In this document: positions 52,546 to 61,759 of the stretch, in pieces | Layout: every line of letters starts with the position of its first letter | Position numbering within the stretch: position 1 is the first letter of the stretch | NCBI GenBank assembly: GCA_947095535.1 | Contig: OX352774.1 | Span: forward strand, 224,056,965 to 224,120,964 | Source: Poecilobothrus nobilitatus | Lineage: Eukaryota; Arthropoda; Insecta; Diptera; Dolichopodidae | Reading direction: 5' to 3' | DNA length: 64,000 bases | The notes under the pieces: generated by a model | Databases searched by the model: none | Seen by the model: the letters and a program-made list of their open reading frames with translations, nothing else | What the model was told of the DNA's origin: nothing | Position numbers and translations under genes: made by a program

Positions 52546-52870
52546 TTAATGTTTTATCCCTCTATCCGGTGTATATTTGTCATATTTAAGGTTGATAGAA
52601 CTCTCGTTATTAGGATCATAACTTATATTTTTACACGTAGCCCTTCTATTATTGTGAAATAATATTGGGACGTATTGCTGGTTCTGTATATAATCCTGCA
52701 TAACTAAGAAATATAAAATGTTCCGGTGCGATGAATCCTGTATTTAACGTTTTTTGAATATATTCATTGTTGTGATAATATATTCTTGAAATTAAGCTAT
52801 CTTCTTCAACTAGATGTGACATATTGAAAACAAAAAATAATAAAAGCAGTGATGAAATTGTTTATTTTTA
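52546..52870 (-). pseudogene. Coding-like stretch with a frameshift; possible decayed gene or exon
   Basis: On the minus strand an ATG at 52822 opens a 57-codon frame reading MSHLVEEDSLISRIYYHNNE ... GFIAPEHFIFLSYAGLYTEP-A-I-R-P-N-I. Before its stop the other frame takes over with N-N-R-R-A-T-C-K-N-I-SYDPNNESSINLKYDKYTPD and stops at 52546. The residue mix is far more protein-like than chance frames here. Before the ATG the same frame continues open through S-S-L-L-L-L-F-F-V-F-N, which resembles a signal-peptide core without its Met, up to a stop near 52862. The true start could lie on another exon, or the whole may be a relic of a mobile element. Family not recognised. Confidence 0.4.
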
Positions 52871-53021
52871 AAAACTACCTTCTATTTTTATTTCAGAATA
52901 GTTAAAATTCTAACTATTTAAAAAACAAATTATTTTGTAATTAAATCTTTTATATAGTTGACGTACTATGGAAGAATATAATGTTGAATAAATTATTATA
53001 TAGATTTAAATTGCTAAAAAT

Positions 53022-53209
53022 GGGGCTTCGGTGGTCTAGTGGATAAGAGCGTATAAAATACGCTGTAAACACCGAGGGAGTGTGGGTTCGAATCCCACAC
53101 ACGTTGTAAGAGTTATTCCTCCTTACGACATTTACAGTCACGCCTGAACAGGAAATTTCCTGTCCACATTTATGTGGCAGAGAAATGCATTAAAAAAAAA
53201 AAAAAAAAC
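53022..53209 (+). mobile_element. SINE-A copy 6: intact tRNA-derived SINE
   Basis: The best copy. The tRNA-like head carries a Pol III A box TGGTCTAGTGG and a B box GGTTCGAATCC inside a perfect T-arm-like stem GTGGG/CCCAC. The unrelated body has TTACGACATTTACAG and CCTGAACAGGAAA, and the end is TTTATGTGGCAGAGAAATGC followed by poly-A. ATTGCTAAAAAT occurs on both sides (53010-53021 and 53210-53221), a clean 12-bp target duplication made by LINE-type retrotransposition. The minus-strand 63-codon frame here is antisense to it. Confidence 0.93.
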
Positions 53210-54954
53210 ATTGCTAAAAATTTTTTAAATATTTCAGAGTTCCATAACTGGATTTTGTATAATCATACTATCATAGTTCATAAATTCTCGAATAAATTAA
53301 ATACTCTGTGATCGACATATGAATTTTATTTACAATGAAGAATCCAAAGTTTCTTTTGTTAATGATTTTTTAACAGTACTTATTGTCATATTTTTCATTA
53401 TTTTATTTGAGAAAAATTTTAAAGTAACATAACCGAAATGCTTAAATTTTTTTTTAAAATAAACATTGTTTTAACAAAATTTCGTTGAATGTTGAGGTGT
53501 TAAATTGTAAAGGAAATAAATTGGTTCAATTTTCTTTTTTAATGTACAAAATATGTTTAAGCCATTCATTTTGTCTTTTATTCCAACAAATTCACTTATT
53601 CTTTTTATATTTAAATTAAAAAAAAAAAAAAAAAAGTTTTTGAATTATACATTTTTTCACAGTCAATTTGTATTCAAAATCTTAACTTTTCACATCATTT
53701 TATCACTGAAGTATGAAATTTTCAACACAATTACGTGAATTTTTCATTCTTTCTCTTACTAAATTATTTTTTCCTTTGTTTTTTTTTTTGTTTTTTTTGT
53801 TTTGATATTTTTACTTTCTATGTTGTCCCTTTTAACGGTAAGAATTAATTGTATGTCTCTTGTTTTTTTTCCAATTTTTTTTTTTCTTATCTTTTCTTTT
53901 GATATTTTTTGTTTTTTCTTTTTATTATCATTAAACTAGGATAAGACGTGCTCTCAATTATGAATCGTAAAATTAACAATTCTCTTTTAACGCCTTTTTT
54001 TAAACTATATACAAAAAAAAAAAAAAACTGTTAAATTTGAATGAAGATCCTTTGTGGAAGGACATAAAATTAATTAAGAGTAAATTTATTCAATTCTTAG
54101 GTTAAATATTAAGAGGTGTTGAAAAAAAAAACAAGATATTTTAATTTACAAAAAAAAAAAAAAAACAAAAATAGATGTCCTTTAAAAATTTGTCAAATTC
54201 ATAAAAGTGAAAACAAATGGAAATATTTGTTTTTATTTTTTAACTACTTCACAAGTTAAATACTCGTAAATGGCCAAAATGAAAAATAAATAATTTTCTT
54301 TTATTCAAAAAAAAAATAACATATTAAAATTCCAGTTTTTCACAAGGAACTTAATTTTTAATTGTAACCACACCTTTGGAATTTTGTAATTGTAGCTATA
54401 AAAGCAAAACATTTAAATAAGAAATATGTTTTTTTTTTTATAAAATTAGACTTAGACTGGAAAAAATAAAAATTTCGTAAATGGAAAAATTTTTATTAAA
54501 TTTCAGTCGTTCTGATATTTCCAAAAAAAAAAAAAAGAAACAAAAACATTTAAATTTAATATAATCATGAAAGTTAAAAAACAAAAAATACAATTATCCT
54601 GATCAGTACACCGTCAGTACACCGTGAATGAAGCATTAAATAAAAGTTCAAAAGTTTATTTTTTTATTTTTAATTTATTTGTAAAATATTGAAGAAGTTT
54701 AGACATGAAATTATGCATATAGCTTTATATTTCTCAATAGTTCAATATTATATAATTTATATAGCCAAAAACCTTAATCTTTGACGATTAATCAAGTCAT
54801 TGACGTGAAACATTAAACATAGGAATAATGTAAAACTTTTTTTCAAAATAACTTTGCAAAAAAATTATTTACGGAGAGTGACGAAAAAGTGAAATAAAAT
54901 AAAATTTTTAAAATTTCCTAATTTTATATAAAATTTTTTGATAGCATGAATTAA

Positions 54955-55110
54955 AAGTCGAAAACGCTAAATGAACTAAAGTCGAAAAAAAATTCTACTT
55001 TAGTACATATGAATGAATGTCGAAAAATTAAATAAACTAAAGTAGAAAATGGTAAAATTTGACAAAATTTAAAAATGAAATAAAATCGAAAAATATTTTT
55101 TTCTGTTTGA
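54955..55110 (+). repeat. Degenerate tandem array of (A)GTCGAAAA words
   Basis: AGTCGAAAA, TGTCGAAAAA and ATCGAAAAA recur about every 25-40 bases with ACTAAAGT and AATGAA spacers. No gene seen. Confidence 0.6.
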
Positions 55111-55201
55111 CAAATAAATTAATGTCAAACATTTTCAATTTTAATACATATTAACTAAAACCGAAAATATTAAATATGAGAATGCGAAATTCTGCATTAA
55201 A

Positions 55202-55337
55202 AGGGATTCTAGAGTTGAATACGAAATTAAGGTATTCCATTTTCCAGAATAAATATATAAATATTTTTGGGGTTGCCTTTTTTCCAGAGTATTTAAAGGG
55301 GCAACCCTGATATTGTAACCATAACTCTAGAATCCCT
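55202..55337. repeat. Nested foldback repeat
   Basis: Outer arms AGGGATTCTAGAGTT / AACTCTAGAATCCCT (15 bp perfect), inner arms GGGTTGCC / GGCAACCC around CCAGAGTATTTAAA. Downstream GAATCTGTTATATACATTC and TGGACAAAGCGTA resemble 50870-50920. The 102-codon minus frame (55151-55459) lies on this structure and is not supported as a gene. Confidence 0.7.
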
Positions 55338-55556
55338 CCTAATAGAGAATCTGTTATATACATTCTGGACAAAGCGTAAACTCTAAAATCAACTCTAAAA
55401 TCTATACTAAAGTACGTCCATGCATACACTATGTTCATGCATACAGGTTGTCCTTGCATAAATATTAAAAATAAAGTCGCAAATTTTTTTTTTCTCTATT
55501 TTAATTCATTTATAATTTTTTACTTTAGTGCATATAAAATACAAAAACTGTAAAAA

Positions 55557-55603
55557 GAATTAAAGTCGAAAAATAAATTGAAATTTTTTTTCGACTTTAA
55601 TTC
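55557..55603. repeat. Perfect 17-bp inverted repeat with 13-base loop
   Basis: GAATTAAAGTCGAAAAA pairs with TTTTTCGACTTTAATTC. The arms repeat the AAAGTCGAAAAA word that recurs at 54955-55110. Confidence 0.85.
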
Positions 55604-55784
55604 GTACAACCAAATTTTTTAATCTTTCAAATTTAATAAGCATACAAATATATTCTCGTTTGATATTTAGTTTGAATCAAGAATTTTTCTATAAACATCT
55701 TCAAGCTTATAAATTTAACGTTTTTTATTCAAAACGCTCCCTAAAAACACTCTCCTTGAAAGATAACTTCAACTTTTGATATTC

Positions 55785-56480
55785 CGAGGTAGACTGTATA
55801 GTTGACTGTGTCAACTTCATGATGTCCTTACGAACATAAGTCATCCTATTACGATAAAATGTAATCATCTTTTACAAGACTTCGGATATCCGACATAATT
55901 ATAAGTACCAAGATAAAATTTTGAAATTGTATGACAATTGCTCGAACCTCCTTGTCTTAACTAACCAGTCAATTTGGAATAAAACTTAACTTCTTTTAAC
56001 AAAATTTTATATACCTAGCTTCAATAGACTCTGAAATATTATATAAGAAAAGAAAAATTGTATAACAGCTACCTGAACCTGCTGTTCTAAACCAAAAAAG
56101 TTTCACAAAAATTCTTGGTAGTTATATAACTGAACTTCTTTTCACAAAATTTTAGATATCACAGCTTCAATATAGAGGCTGAGTTATTTTCATATAAAAA
56201 AAGAAGTTGTATGATAGTTAAACGAACTTACTTGCATCCCCATAAAGAAACTAACAATTTTACAAAAGTGAAATTCTAAAAATTGTAGAATTCTAGCTGC
56301 TTAAGTTTTTCAGTTAGAAGGGCGGACGAATGAACATAAATGGTTTAATGAACTCAGAATTCGATCCTGAGCAAGAATATATATATTTTCCCATATCAAT
56401 CTTGTTTCCTTTAAGTTTTAAGGTATCACAAATGTAATAGCAAATTTATTCTCTATAGAACTATATGTTCGTAAGGATAT
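55785..56480 (+). mobile_element. Second Helentron/DINE-1-like element of the same family
   Basis: The start AGTTGACTGTGTCAACTTCA and the inverted pair TCCTTACGAACATA (55825-55838) / TATGTTCGTAAGGA (56465-56478) mirror the copy at 34785. The interior again repeats TTGTATGACA-G-TACCTGAAC blocks and CTTCAATAGA. ACTCAGAATTCGATCCTGAG is shared near the 3' end. Confidence 0.65.
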
Positions 56481-56618
56481 CAATAAGTTAGTATTTGAAA
56501 CGTCAAAAAAAATCTAATATAAAAATATTTTTTAAAACAAATTAAAACATTGATAAGAAATTCAATTAAATTTAAATGTAACCAACATATATATCCCACT
56601 AGTTTCAAAATTTTCACA

Positions 56619-56905
56619 TAATAATAATAATAATAGTAATAATAATAATAGCTGCTACAGTGGAGCTCTCTTTGGTTATATCATGCAGTAAGGTGTTATA
56701 TACTGCTGCACGTTATGATCCACTGATGGCCCTAACTCTGTAGTAAAATAATAATATTAATAAGAATACCATTACCAATAATAATAGCCGCTACAGTGAC
56801 AGTGGGGGTTGCCTTCAATAGTTACCTCATGTAGTAAGGCGTTATATACTACTACATGTTGTAATTGTTGTAACGGCTATAGTCACTGTTAGCAAATAGT
56901 AATAA
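56619..56905 (+). repeat. (AAT)n microsatellite with two copies of a 130-bp unit
   Basis: An AAT/TAATA tract is followed by TAGCTGCTACAGTG ... TCATGCAGTAAGGTGTTATA-TACTGCTGCACGTT. A second unit TAGCCGCTACAGTG ... TCATGTAGTAAGGCGTTATA-TACTACTACATGTT lies behind another AAT tract. A SINE-B copy follows. Confidence 0.8.
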
Positions 56906-56929
56906 TAATAAACGGATTCATTGTTTCCT

Positions 56930-57135
56930 TACAGTCCCAATCCCAATTCAATGTTTCCGTATCCATTTCCTATCCCTACTCCCTAGCCAATATACTGCGT
57001 TCGCAGGTTAGGGTTTCATCCCATTATATTGACTAAAGTGAGAGGTGAGCTTAGTCAGTAAGAATCTGACACTACCTAGAGGGAAATTCTTGATGTCTTT
57101 GGAAGATTTCCACCTCCCTTAGGAAAAAAAAAAAA
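56930..57135 (+). mobile_element. SINE-B copy
   Basis: TATCCCTACTCCCTAGCCAA, TAGCCAATAT / ATATTGACTA arms (56984-56993, 57026-57035), AGAATCTGACACTACC, ATTCTTGATGTCTTTGG, CCACCTCCCTTAGG and poly-A. It matches the 47505 copy along its whole length, and lies just behind an AAT-rich tandem duplication. Confidence 0.75.
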
Positions 57136-57139
57136 ATTG

Positions 57140-58410
57140 AGAAAAATCAATGAGAATATTTTAAAATTTGTCCGTTCCGAACAACTGAAATAAAGTTACA
57201 TAACCAAGTAATGTTTCTAAATGAATCTCTTTGAAACAAAATAAATATATTAATTTATTTTTCACTAATTAATGTAACAATTTGTATAATCCATTTTATG
57301 TTGTTATGAGTAAATAAGAATTTCAAAGAAAGGATACTTTAGGTTTATTTAATAAAAAAAAAAGAAATTATTTTAAATGAAAATATAACTTCCGTTTTAA
57401 AGAAAAAAAAAAAGAATTCATAAATAAAATTTTCATTTTATTCTTAATAAATTTAAAATTTAAAAAATTTATTACATTTATTTTTTAGAACCCTTAATAA
57501 GTCAAATCATTTTGATTTTGAAATAAAACAGATGCACTGCACCGATTTTTTTTTTTTTGCAAAAATTCAATATTTGTCCAAAACAAACAAAAAAAAAAAT
57601 TTTTTTTTGTATATTTACAGTATATAATATATACTTATACATATATGCATATATGCGTATATATATATATATACAATTTACAATCATGTATTACACATCT
57701 GGTTCAAAATAGCTATTCATTAACGAAGAACAAAACTGAATCATTAGAGACAATAAAACTAACTAAAAAGAAAAAGCAAAAAAATTTTTATACCAGGTGT
57801 TAAAAATCTTTAATTATTTTTACACTACTTAATATTTTATTATTTTGTGGAAATATACAAATCAAAATAAAGAAATACTGGAAATGTTAATACGGATTAT
57901 TATGTAAAAGTAGGTGTTTTAAATTGAATTTAATTTTATTGGTTATTAAATTGAAAAATATGAAAAATTTGTTGGGAATTTTCCTAAACGTTTTTTTTTC
58001 TCCCAATATTTTTATTGCAATGAATAAAATCTTAACATAAATTATTTTAAATAATTAAAAATGATATTAGTTGCGGGTAATGAACTAAAAATAAATGTTT
58101 GTTTTCACTAATTTAAGTAAATACATTTGGTATAATTTTAATAACGATATGGAAAGTTTTTTGTACATCTTCTGTGAAAAATTTATAAACTTTCCCTAAT
58201 TTTACTGAATCATCATATGCACTGAAACGTTATGGAGCATTTCAAATCCTCGTATCTCAAAATTTTCGTTTTTCTTTTTAGCAAAACCGGAAAAAGTAGA
58301 AACCGTGATTAAGATATGCGAACATTCGTGCACAACCCGAAATATGAATGTAAAGAAGTAATTATGACGAGGGATTTTATAGTTGGTTTCAAAATCACGG
58401 TTCAAATAAT
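57140..58410. other. No gene seen
   Basis: A GTATATATATATATAC tract near 57658, poly-A/T runs, and a minus-strand 85-codon frame (58202-58459) that runs into the family D hairpin, so it is probably fortuitous although its composition is fairly balanced. Confidence 0.45.
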
Positions 58411-58412
58411 TG

Positions 58413-58925
58413 TTATACCCGTACGATAGGATCGGGTATATATAGCTACAGCTCCCCAAAGTTTCAAAAAACCTCTATATTTAAATTGTTATAGCGCAAG
58501 TTCTATAAGGTATATCTTCATTCTGAAAACGGCAAACGATTACTGCTTTCATTAGCTTTAAAAAGTATGTATACAATAAATATATAGTTGTGGCATACGG
58601 TGTCTTAATTTACCGTTATGCAAAACTAAAATTTTGCAAAATCCTTAAACCCTTTTATCTTCTAAACGGTTTAAGTTGGAAACTTGAAATTTTGACAGAA
58701 GTTAGATCTTTGAAAATAAGTATGAGTCATTTAAAAAATTTTTTTATATCACTCCCCGTTTAGGAGCTGTAAGGGGTCAAAAACTGAAAATTTCCTATTT
58801 TTAAACACCTGTAATTTGAACACCTGTTAAAATTTTTTTGAAGTAATACATAAAAATTAAAGCTTCAATATTATACTTTTATTTCTGTTAACAACTTTTT
58901 TTAATAATATAGGGTTACTTTATAA
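58413..58925 (+). repeat. Family D dispersed repeat with terminal hairpin
   Basis: Begins with the hairpin TATACCCG...CGGGTATA (58415-58441), like the 5' subterminal hairpin of DINE-1. GCTACAGCTCCCCAAAG, TTTACCGTTATG, ACTTGAAATTTTGA, GGGGTCAAAAACTGAAAAT, ACATAAAAATTAAAGCTTCA and TGTTAACAAC then follow in the same order as in 41240-41865. Probably non-autonomous; no coding content. Confidence 0.6.
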
Positions 58926-59209
58926 TTGACGAAAGTGTTACTTGATTTTTCCACATTTTCTAACAAATTTCTTTAACAAATTTTTTTTGCATTTTGTTTT
59001 ACTCGATAATTTAAAATTGTTGAGGATAACGGTTGCTTGAAGAATTTTTATTTATATGATATTTATATACATACATACTTATATAATATAATGTTTATTT
59101 ACATATCGTATATGTCACTAGTGAATGAATGATAAAAGTAGAGATGAGTATAGATGTATATTATATACCGCCGTATTTACTTACATACATATATGTATTT
59201 TATTGTACT

Positions 59210-59640
59210 TATAAGAAATTATTCTATGAATGGAAATATTTTTAAAGAAATATTGCAATGTATGGCGATATACTTATAACAATATAAATATACTATGTAC
59301 GCATTAATATAATATAATATTTAAAATTATATTTACTATTTAGTATTTAGTAAATTTAATATACATTTACCGCTTAGTATTAAATGGTACTATAGAATAT
59401 TTGAAAAAGTTTTGGATTGATAATCGTTATGTGGAAGGTTAAAATCTGTTTTTGAAGAATATATAAACATATAGTTTGAATATATGTACAACCCATAGTT
59501 CTAGAAATTATAAAATTCACCCAAATTATTTTAAAATACTAAAATATTAAAAAGATAATATTGTAAGTAGAGTGACAGGCTGTGAACATACTAACGGTTC
59601 GTAAGGGTATCTAAGAGTTGACAAAGGCAACTGTATTCTT
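59210..59640 (-). repeat. Dispersed repeat ending in a Helentron-like terminus
   Basis: Related to 12230-12630: shared ATGGCGATA..., TTGGATTGATAAT / TTGGTTTGATAATGG, TACAACCCA / TACAACAGT and AATATTGTAAG blocks. The right end (59575-59640) is, on the minus strand, GAGGAAGAATACAGTTG, TGTCAACTCTTAGATACCC and TTACGAACC, the same terminus found at 34785 and 55785. Confidence 0.55.
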
Positions 59641-59917
59641 CCTCGTTTTAAGTTGAATTTAGGGCGGCAGCCCACACTATATTAAATTCTTTATTGTTAA
59701 AATATGTGTTTGTAAAAAAATAATAATAAAAGAAAATGTACAGTTAGTTTGCCAAAATTATTATTCGCGTTTATTATTCGCAATAGTATACAAGATTATA
59801 AAAACCAAACAATATATTTGTGCGCCATCTATTATCTTATATCAGAATTATATTTAATTATATTTAGATTAGATTACGAAATAAATCATTACGATAATAA
59901 TTTTGGATAGAAGCTGA

Positions 59918-59983
59918 CTGAGATTTCAAACTAAAACTTTTCAATTCAAAGATCGGCATCTTAACCACAATTCCATTACTCAG
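59918..59983 (-). repeat. Degenerate tRNA-like fragment
   Basis: Minus strand: CTGAGTAATGG, A box-like GTGGTTAAGATGC, CGATCTTTGAATTG, weak B box AGTTTGAAATCT, ending CTCAG, which pairs with the first five bases. The length of 66 bases and the poor B box argue against a functional tRNA. Confidence 0.4.
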
Positions 59984-60085
59984 ATATCTAACAATAATTA
60001 ATTTTAAATTAAATTCACAGAAAATTATCTAAATTGTCATTTAATCGAAATCTAAAATTTATCTTTTTAAAATTAATAAAAAAAA

Positions 60086-60262
60086 TCAAAGGATTTATTT
60101 TGAAACTTATCAATCATTTTAAAATAAATTTTTACAATATGTTTAAGAAAACTTTCGGTTAAAATTATAAAACAAAAAAAAAAAAAAAAAAAAAAGTAAA
60201 AAGTAAAATAAAATTTTTATATATTAAATTAATTACTTTAAAGGGTCTTAAGAAAATCAGAT
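60086..60262 (+). promoter_or_regulatory. Putative promoter of paralogue A, shared with paralogue B
   Basis: A block at 60086-60114 (TCAAAGGATTTATTTTG... then TTATCAAT) matches 61268-61295 upstream of the second gene with few differences. A second shared stretch (TTAAAATT...AAAAC followed by poly-A) lies between. Close to the start codon, CTTTAAAGG (60236-60244) and AGAAAATCAGAT (60251-60262) align with the TATA-like and TCAAGT-containing sequence of gene B. An initiator-like TCAGAT at 60257 would leave a leader of about 20 bases. Transcription start is inferred from position only. Confidence 0.5.
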
Positions 60263-60278
60263 ATAGAAAATACCAAAA

Positions 60279-60581
60279 ATGCCGAAAAATCCATTTAAAT
60301 GTTTATGTTGTAGAAGAAAGAGTACAGAATTATTTGATGACACTGTTATTGGAGGTGGAGAAAGTGAGGAATCTTTACAATCAGTTAAAAATAGACCAGA
60401 TCCAATATATACAGTAACGCCTAGTATGGTATTAGAAAAATGTTATGATCATAATTGTTGGTTAATGTATGGACCAAAAACTGACACATTTTATAAAGAA
60501 TTCATGAAAATGAAAAGACCAAAAAGTAATAAAAAATGGAAGTGTTGTTGCAAAACATTTAGAGAAGATGATTCATCATAA
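60279..60581 (+). CDS. Small cysteine-containing basic protein of unknown function (paralogue A)
   Basis: A 100-residue open frame with no intron, starting at an ATG in an A-rich context (CCAAAAATGCC) and ending in TAA. I do not recognise the family. The N-terminus MPKNPFKCLCCRRKS has Cys 8, 10 and 11 among basic residues and no hydrophobic segment, so it is not a signal peptide; such a Cys cluster could be lipid-modified (inference). Residues 17-40 are acidic and Gly/Ser-rich. Residues 56-82 hold the core Y-D-H-N-C-W-L-M-Y ... F-Y-K-E-F ... K-R-P-K, which is repeated in the gene about 860 bp downstream. The tail is Lys-rich with three consecutive Cys (89-91) and an acidic end. The balanced residue composition, unlike the Phe/Ile/Lys/Asn-dominated chance frames elsewhere, and the conserved paralogue argue that it is real. 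Possible AATAAA signals follow at 60620 and 60631. Confidence 0.82.
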   Translation: MPKNPFKCLCCRRKSTELFDDTVIGGGESEESLQSVKNRPDPIYTVTPSMVLEKCYDHNCWLMYGPKTDTFYKEFMKMKRPKSNKKWKCCCKTFREDDSS

Positions 60582-60720
60582 AAATCATATTAATCGCCTC
60601 CATATTATTAAATATATAAAATAAAAAAAAAATAAAGTAAAACAAACTATTGAAAAATAAATTAACTGCTTTTCAATATATCAAAAAATAAAGCATTTTT
60701 TATTTCTTATTTTATCTAGA
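60582..60720 (+). terminator. Putative polyadenylation region of paralogue A
   Basis: AATAAA hexamers at 60620-60625 and 60631-60636, 40-50 bases after the stop codon, and further AATAAA-like strings to about 60692. In DNA this AT-rich such hexamers also arise by chance, so only their position behind a credible gene supports the call. Confidence 0.35.
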
Positions 60721-61267
60721 ATGGTCCGAAAATTTCCAATAGTAATATTCTTTTGTAGACTAAAATCGGTTTAAAGATCGAAACATTTTATTAATGTTCA
60801 AAAATAAATAAAAAATTTTGTTTAATAAAATACAAAATAGGTATTGTATGTATCAAAAAAAAAATGTTACACTTCAAACTCAACCTTAAGTACATTTTTT
60901 TTTTTTTTTTTTTTTGTATACTTAAATATTCAAATTTTTTTTTTATTAATATTACAAAAAATGCCTAAACAGTTTTTATAATGTCAGAATTAATAAAATT
61001 TAAAATATTCAATTAAATAACACTGCATAGATTCTGTATTTCTCTACTCAGGCAACAGAGTCAAATTAACGTACTCTGATTCAAATGAGTACGAAAAAGT
61101 TATCATTCAATCAAAGAAAATTTGTTGCAAAAGCTTAGCTCTAGACTATTCTATGAAACAATTAACGATGATGATTGATTATTAATATCAAAATATAATA
61201 TAAAAAATTAAAATTTAATTTTGAATAATAAAGTTATGAACGTATTATAGAATATTTTTTTTTTGTT

Positions 61268-61412
61268 TCAAGGATTTATTTTGTAAATTATCAATTAAAA
61301 ATCATATTTCTAAATTCAGTTAAAATTTGAAAACCAAAAAAAAAAACCTATTTACAAAAATACAAATATAAATTTTAAAAATATATAAAAAGAATTTTAG
61401 AAAAATCAAGTG
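61268..61412 (+). promoter_or_regulatory. Putative promoter of paralogue B with TATA box and initiator
   Basis: The conserved block TCAAGGATTTATTTTG...TTATCAAT (61268-61295) is followed by TTCAGTTAAAATT and a poly-A run as in gene A. A clear TATATAAAA (61382-61390) precedes an initiator-like TCAAGT at 61406, about 26 bases apart, which is a normal arthropod TATA-to-start spacing. The leader would be about 30 bases. Confidence 0.55.
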
Positions 61413-61439
61413 AAGAATTAAAATTTAATTTATATCATA

Positions 61440-61682
61440 ATGGTTTTAAATCTATATAAAACTTTTTTTAATAAAAAATTTAAAAATAAAAATGAACAAC
61501 CAAAAATATTGAAAGAAAATGTTAAACAATCTAAAGATGAATTTAAAAAAGATTACAATAAAAATTGTTGGTTATTATATCGATCTAAATCAAATGGTTC
61601 TTATAAAGAATTTATATTAATTAAAAAACCAAAAAATGTTTCTTCTAAATCAAATCATGGAGGGTATGCATTATTTCATTAA
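61440..61682 (+). CDS. Small basic protein of unknown function (paralogue B)
   Basis: An 80-residue intronless frame. Residues 39-65 (Y-N-K-N-C-W-L-L-Y ... S-Y-K-E-F ... K-K-P-K) align without gaps to residues 56-82 of the upstream gene, sharing Y, N, C, W, L, Y, K, YKEF and K-x-P-K positions. The N-terminal half is Lys/Asn-rich and lacks the Cys cluster of paralogue A; the C-terminus ends H-G-G-Y-A-L-F-H instead of the CCC tail. Only one cysteine (Cys43) remains, so this Cys is the one likely to matter for the shared core (inference). The gene has the same orientation as A and matching upstream DNA, so the pair arose by tandem duplication. A possible AATAAA lies at 61738-61743. Function unknown; no signal peptide or membrane segment is visible. 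Confidence 0.75.
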   Translation: MVLNLYKTFFNKKFKNKNEQPKILKENVKQSKDEFKKDYNKNCWLLYRSKSNGSYKEFILIKKPKNVSSKSNHGGYALFH

Positions 61683-61759
61683 ATATACAATGTGTCACGA
61701 TAATTTGGAAGCAGATAAAATGAAATTCTCGTAAACAAATAAATTTTAAAATAAATCAA

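Noticed and set aside
53022..53110. Possible genuine tRNA gene
   Set aside because: A and B boxes are good, but the acceptor ends do not pair and the sequence continues into a SINE body with poly-A and target duplications.
55151..55459. 102-codon minus-strand frame
   Set aside because: Covers a nested foldback repeat related to non-coding DNA at 50.8 kb; no domain signature.
58202..58459. 85-codon minus frame with balanced composition
   Set aside because: Its start lies in the terminal hairpin of a family D repeat and no motif supports it.
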